The translations under genes were made by a program, and so were the position numbers. A DNA stretch of 64,000 nucleotides from Synchiropus splendidus (lineage: Eukaryota; Chordata; Actinopteri; Syngnathiformes; Callionymidae): contig NC_071334.1 in the NCBI RefSeq assembly GCF_027744825.2, forward strand, positions 29,598,937-29,662,936, given 5' to 3'. Numbering within the stretch: the stretch's first letter is position 1; every line of letters begins with the position of its first letter. Shown here piece after piece: positions 59,827-64,000 of the stretch. Below the pieces are notes generated by a model. The model was not told the origin of the DNA, searched no databases, and saw only the letters and a program-made list of their open reading frames with translations.

Positions 59827-60468
59827 CGTGACAGCTGATAGCAATAAGCTAAAGGAGCCGCACAGTGATGACGTATGCCTAGCGACTCAATCAAAAGTAG
59901 TTGGGGATTAGTCCCTCAGTTTTACCTTGTAGGTTAAATACTTACTTATTACGTGAACGTGAGTTGCATTATAATCACATTTACTCATCAATTGAGTTTT
60001 CTTTTGACTCCCCGAAGCGTTAGTTTAACAGATGTTTACTGATACGCAATGGTTGATTTATAAGGTGCCAACTTATATTTGTGATGTACTTGATATCGTT
60101 TTCCCTACTCGTCGAATATCATCATACAGCAACATTAACTCAGGATTATTTGAATTAAAAGTCGTCAAATACTAAATCCACATTAGCCACGAAATTATTA
60201 CGGCTACAATTAAACTAAAGCCTCATCGCGGTTCCATTTTTTTAGACGCATGTGGCGGCCTGTAAGTCAATAATGAGGGTAGAAATTCCCCTCCTTTATT
60301 GTGTCGCACCGGCACTGCGGTAAGACGCGTTCTTCTTAATGTGCGTCTGGTAAGGAACCATCCAAAATCCTGCCTCCAGTTTAAATATTTACTAAGTCTT
60401 TGTTTTTAAGTCTTTGACGGCTGCGTGGAGTCAGAGAGACGAGAGTAGCTGCGCTGTCTTCCAATGCC
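59827..60468. promoter_or_regulatory. Shared upstream region of rnps1 and slc2a11
   Basis: 642 bp between two divergent genes. Near rnps1 a CRE-like TGACGTA occurs at 59869-59875. Near slc2a11 there is an out-of-frame ATG five bases before the chosen start (60464), which could modulate initiation. No TATA box was identified. Confidence 0.45.
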
Positions 60469-62049
60469 ATGGCACCTGATATGACCTCGTCAGGAGAACC
60501 CGAACCACGAGAGACCAGCAAACCGGCAGGAAGCGCCAGAACACTCGCCTTTACCGTCATCTCTGCTGCTATTGGAGGGACCTTTCAGTACGGCTACAAC
60601 ATCTCGATCATAAACTCCCCCACCAGCTACATACAGACTTTTATTAATGACACATACACAGGACGCTGGGGCACCGGCTTGGACACATACCGCGTGACCC
60701 TCGTGTGGAGCTTCATCGTCTCTGCCTTCTCTCTGGGAGGCTTGGTGGGTGCCCTCCTCGCCGGGGTCATGGCCGTCCGCTTTGGGAGGAAGAAGTCGCT
60801 CCTGATCAACAACTGTTTTGTACTTGCTGCTGCTGCTTTTGTGCTTCTCAGCCCGTTGGCAAAGTCATTTGAGATGATCATCATCGCCCGCTTTCTCGTT
60901 GGGGTCAACTCTGGGGTAAGCATGAACATCCAGCCTATGTACTTTGGAGAAAGCGCTCCGAAACACCTCCGAGGCGCCGTGGCCTTCTCCTCAGCTGTGT
61001 TCACTGCATTCGGGATCTTCCTGGGTCAAGTTGTTGGACTCACAGAGGTGTTGGGCAGCGAGCCGCTTTGGCCTTACTTACTAGCCAGCAACTCCATACC
61101 TGGCTGCATCCAGATGCTCACCCTACCCTGGTTTCCAGAGAGCCCTAGATACCTTCTCATTGACAGAGGGGACAAAGATGCATGTGTCCAGGCTCTCACG
61201 AGACTAAGAGGTGGGGTTGCACCTCTGTCCGAGCTGGAGGAAATGCTTGAAGAGAAACAATCTGCCTTAAATTCCGGATCAGCCGTCAGAACACCCTGGT
61301 CTTTATTTAAGGATCCACATTTGAGGTGTCAGCTCAGAACTGTCATGGGTGCCAGCAGTGCCATGATGCTGTGTGGAAATGATTCCATCTACTTCTATGC
61401 CTACTATATTTTCCTCGCTGCAGGCATTCCACTCAATAAGATCCAGTATGTCACCATTGGCACAGGAGCATCAGAACTGACCTCTTCGATCCTCAGTAAC
61501 TTTCTGATAGAGAGAGTCGGTCGCAAGCGTCTCCTGGTTGGGGGTTACAGCCTGATGACCTGCTGGACGGTGGTCTTCACAGTTGCCCTGGTGCTCCAAA
61601 GCCGAGGATTTGCGTGGATGCCGAACCTTTGCATGATCTGTGTCTTTGCCTACATCCTGAGCTTTGGTTTGGGTCCAGCTGGAGTGACCGGAATCCTTCC
61701 AGCAGAGATTTTCGACCAGTCGACTCGACCGGCAGCCTACATGGTTGCAGGATCGTGCATGTGGATCAGCTTGTTTTCGGTGGGGATGCTTTTTCCTTTC
61801 ATTGTCAATGGTCTAGGGGACATGTGCTTTACCCCATTTTTGTTTGTTTGTTTGGTTTCTGCTTTGTTTTTTGGATTCACTTTACCAGAGACCAAAGGCA
61901 AGAGTTTGGCAGAGATCACCAAAGAGTTTGACAGAAAGAATCGGACAGAAAGATTGGAGGTTACTGAGCCAGAAAAGGATCGGTACCAGCTTGGAAAACC
62001 CTTTGTGTCAGTGACAGATTTTGATCCTGAGCATGCAAATACGGCCTGA
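60469..62049 (+). CDS. slc2a11: SLC2A11-like (GLUT11) class II hexose transporter, intronless
   Basis: A 12-TM facilitative sugar transporter of the major facilitator superfamily, plasma membrane. The single frame of 526 codons starts MAPDMTSS in a good context (GCCATGG). Seen motifs: GGTFQYGYNISIINSP in TM1, N60 (NDT) as a glycosylation site in the first outer loop, GRKK at 106-109, ESAPKHLRG at 161-169, PESPRYLL at 223-230, GRKR at 351-354 and PETKGK at 473-478. TM7 has LCGNDS at 301-306 and TM10 GPAGVTGIL from 402, both as in GLUT11 and unlike the QLS and GPGPIP motifs of class I. GLUT11 is the closest relative I recognise; GLUT5 and GLUT9 fit less well. Human SLC2A11 has many exons, so this is an intronless copy. 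Some fish slc2a11/15 genes act in pigment cells, but nothing here shows that for this copy. Confidence 0.9.
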   Translation: MAPDMTSSGEPEPRETSKPAGSARTLAFTVISAAIGGTFQYGYNISIINSPTSYIQTFINDTYTGRWGTGLDTYRVTLVWSFIVSAFSLGGLVGALLAGVMAVRFGRKKSLLINNCFVLAAAAFVLLSPLAKSFEMIIIARFLVGVNSGVSMNIQPMYFGESAPKHLRGAVAFSSAVFTAFGIFLGQVVGLTEVLGSEPLWPYLLASNSIPGCIQMLTLPWFPESPRYLLIDRGDKDACVQALTRLRGGVAPLSELEEMLEEKQSALNSGSAVRTPWSLFKDPHLRCQLRTVMGASSAMMLCGNDSIYFYAYYIFLAAGIPLNKIQYVTIGTGASELTSSILSNFLIERVGRKRLLVGGYSLMTCWTVVFTVALVLQSRGFAWMPNLCMICVFAYILSFGLGPAGVTGILPAEIFDQSTRPAAYMVAGSCMWISLFSVGMLFPFIVNGLGDMCFTPFLFVCLVSALFFGFTLPETKGKSLAEITKEFDRKNRTERLEVTEPEKDRYQLGKPFVSVTDFDPEHANTA

Positions 62050-63000
62050 AGCAGAGCCAGACTTTGCTGTTTATCTGATGTATGACTTCCTTCAGTAAAC
62101 TGAGACATCATGAATGCTTTTTATGCAATTACAATCCTAGAATGACCTTCAGTGATGACCCAAAGCCTGATGCATTCACTTGAGAAAAGACCAGCTAATT
62201 TTTTTTGACACTGCTTTTAAAATACACTTGACTATATCCCTGGTGCGAAATGTTGAATGTTTTTCAGCATCTCTGTGCCAATACCAATCACTTTTTGTCT
62301 AGAATTTAGGTGAATAGTGGTGAAGGTGTTGTCTCCTTTCTCAAGTCAATGCATTATATAGGAATGTACTCAAGCCTTAACTGCATTTTCCACCTATTCA
62401 CACCTGTCACCCTGTGAAGTTAGTGCTTGTTTTATCTTCAAAGCTGTAGAGAGTGAGCATCCACGAATATGTTGTTTAACTGCTGAGGATGCAATCCCAA
62501 ACCTTTATCTCCTCTTGCTGAATTTTAATATTTTAATGATCATGTCTTGTTATCTTATATGCACTGAAGATTTTGGTACTTGAAGTCTTCAATTTATTTA
62601 AAATTTTATTCATGTTGTTATGTCTGAGAATCTCTATTTTTAAAACTGTGAAATAGTTTCTACCTCGTTGGTGCCAAAACCTATTTTGATGCCGCAGATG
62701 CCGCGTCTGCTGCCATAGACTGCTAAATGTGCTGCACCTGCTGTTGAATATTCAGAACCCAAAGTGTAACTTAAAAAGTCCGGTTGCTGCTGTATTGATA
62801 CTAACCTTCACATTATCCAAAAGGTATTTGAGATTGTTATTAAACTAAAATGGATATTTATAAAGTTATTTATAACTATATGCTGTAAGGAGTGCTTCTA
62901 ATCCTCCGTGCACTATACCTTGAGAAATTGTGCATATTTATCATGCTAAACTATTTAACACATTATTATTCTCAATAAAAGCCGTGATCTACATTTTTCT
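62050..63000 (+). terminator. 3' UTR of slc2a11 with polyadenylation signal
   Basis: AATAAA at 62974-62979 (in TCTCAATAAAAGCC) is the first strong signal after the stop codon and implies a 3' UTR of about 940 bp. No A-tract or flanking direct repeat marks a recent retroposition end. Confidence 0.55.
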
Positions 63001-64000
63001 GCTTCTGTTTCTTTCATTTTGAGTGCCAGTGCCACCCAACACTTCCTGTTCCCTGTTATATACCATTTTATCTCAAGCCTGGATGGTTAAAGTTCAGTGT
63101 GTAAGATAATGACCATATAAATAATGTGACCCCACTGAGCTTTGCTGACAGATAAAGTAGCTTCCATGGGAGAGAATGACAATGAATTCGTGTTTCAGTC
63201 TTTGAGGGATTGTTTTGGATCCCTCTTCAAGTGAAGAGTCCAGGTTTCCTTTGGCAACCAGTGGTGAAGTGCAGAAAGCAGGTCACGTGGAGGAGCTGCA
63301 TGTATAATTGATTCTGAGTATACTATGACAGAACATCATATTGCTCCCTGGCGCATGAGTGGAAACATGGGTATTACAACAAGCAGGTTACTTGGAGTGA
63401 TAATTATCACGATAAATACATTTTCATTCTATTCCATGTGTCGGACACTACAGTCTCTCTTGAAACTGTTTTATGACGAAACTTATTGGTGGCGTTTGTC
63501 TCCAACATCATCATTTGTTTATGTTGAAATATAATACTGAGTGTAGAGATGAGAAATTCAAAGTTTCACGTCTCTCGTGCAACCTAGTCGTGTCTGACAG
63601 ACTGCTCTGCCAGCTTTATTTAGGGATTAAATTGAGCCTGTATCTCATGTCTCCTAACAGTTGACTTTAACTAGGGACCAGTCTGGACACATTTCCTAGA
63701 TGTTATTGAAGAAATATTGGAAATAATGTGAATAAATGATCATTTAGTCATACTCTATTCTCCAAATCATTATGCAAACTGCCAGTCCTTTGTCTTGTGT
63801 GATGAAAAACCTTTTCACAATTGTCTCTCCTAAAATGGTTGTTTTTCATTGCCTTATTGAAGATTTCACTAATACTTCGACCGTTTTAGAATTTGTTGAT
63901 GGTCCCTAACTGATGCCGGGTTGCAGCATTAGCGTTGCCTGTTGCTTACCTCGCTAGCTCATGTCACTTCAGACAGTTGCTTGGCGTTAAGGTGACAGCT
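63001..64000. other. Intergenic right edge; contains repeat copy 2
   Basis: No gene is recognised. The part 63540-63800 repeats the order of short motifs seen at 37545-37860 (GTCTGACAGACT, TCTGGACACATTTCCTAGA, GAAATATTGGAAATAATG). Confidence 0.5.

Overview
This is a stretch of a ray-finned (teleost, probably percomorph) fish chromosome. Reasons: the coding exons match vertebrate rab26, lmf1, sox8, adap1, vps45, cox19, rnps1 and slc2a11 family proteins, they are split by GT-AG introns of mostly modest size, and the non-coding DNA carries fish-type hAT remnants, LINE fragments and many simple repeats. No bacterial operon, CRISPR array, rRNA or convincing tRNA was found. Species was not determined.

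Left part (1-26.5 kb): about 9 kb with no recognisable exon and several repeat remnants; the first two coding exons of rab26 on the minus strand (12009 down to 9311; the rest must lie outside the window or behind very long introns); a complete 11-exon lmf1 on the minus strand (21661-13779, 572 aa) containing an 11-base micro-exon; a repeat-rich gap with nested LINE fragments; then a complete 3-exon sox8 on the plus strand (24470-26483, 381 aa).

Middle part (26.5-51.3 kb): one gene, adap1, on the minus strand. It has 11 coding exons (51291-28074, 374 aa) and two large introns (11.1 and 5.8 kb) that hold hAT elements, one with a readable 8-bp target-site duplication and a decayed transposase.

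Right part (51.3-64 kb) is compact: an intronless full-length vps45 (minus), cox19 (plus, 3 exons) sharing a head-to-head promoter with it, rnps1 (minus, with a start codon split by an intron), and an intronless slc2a11-like hexose transporter (plus).

The genes do not form one pathway. They act in secretory and endosomal traffic (rab26, vps45, adap1), ER lipase maturation (lmf1), neural-crest, gonad and glial transcription (sox8), mitochondrial copper handling (cox19), mRNA processing (rnps1) and sugar transport (slc2a11). The human counterparts of rab26, lmf1, sox8 and rnps1 lie on 16p13.3, and those of adap1 and cox19 on 7p22.3. The window therefore keeps together what mammals have separated. 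The most unusual points are two intact intronless genes in families that normally have many introns, the split start codon and micro-exon, and divergent key residues in the ArfGAP, SoxE HMG and RNPS1 RRM domains. I see no sign of a wholly new biological system.
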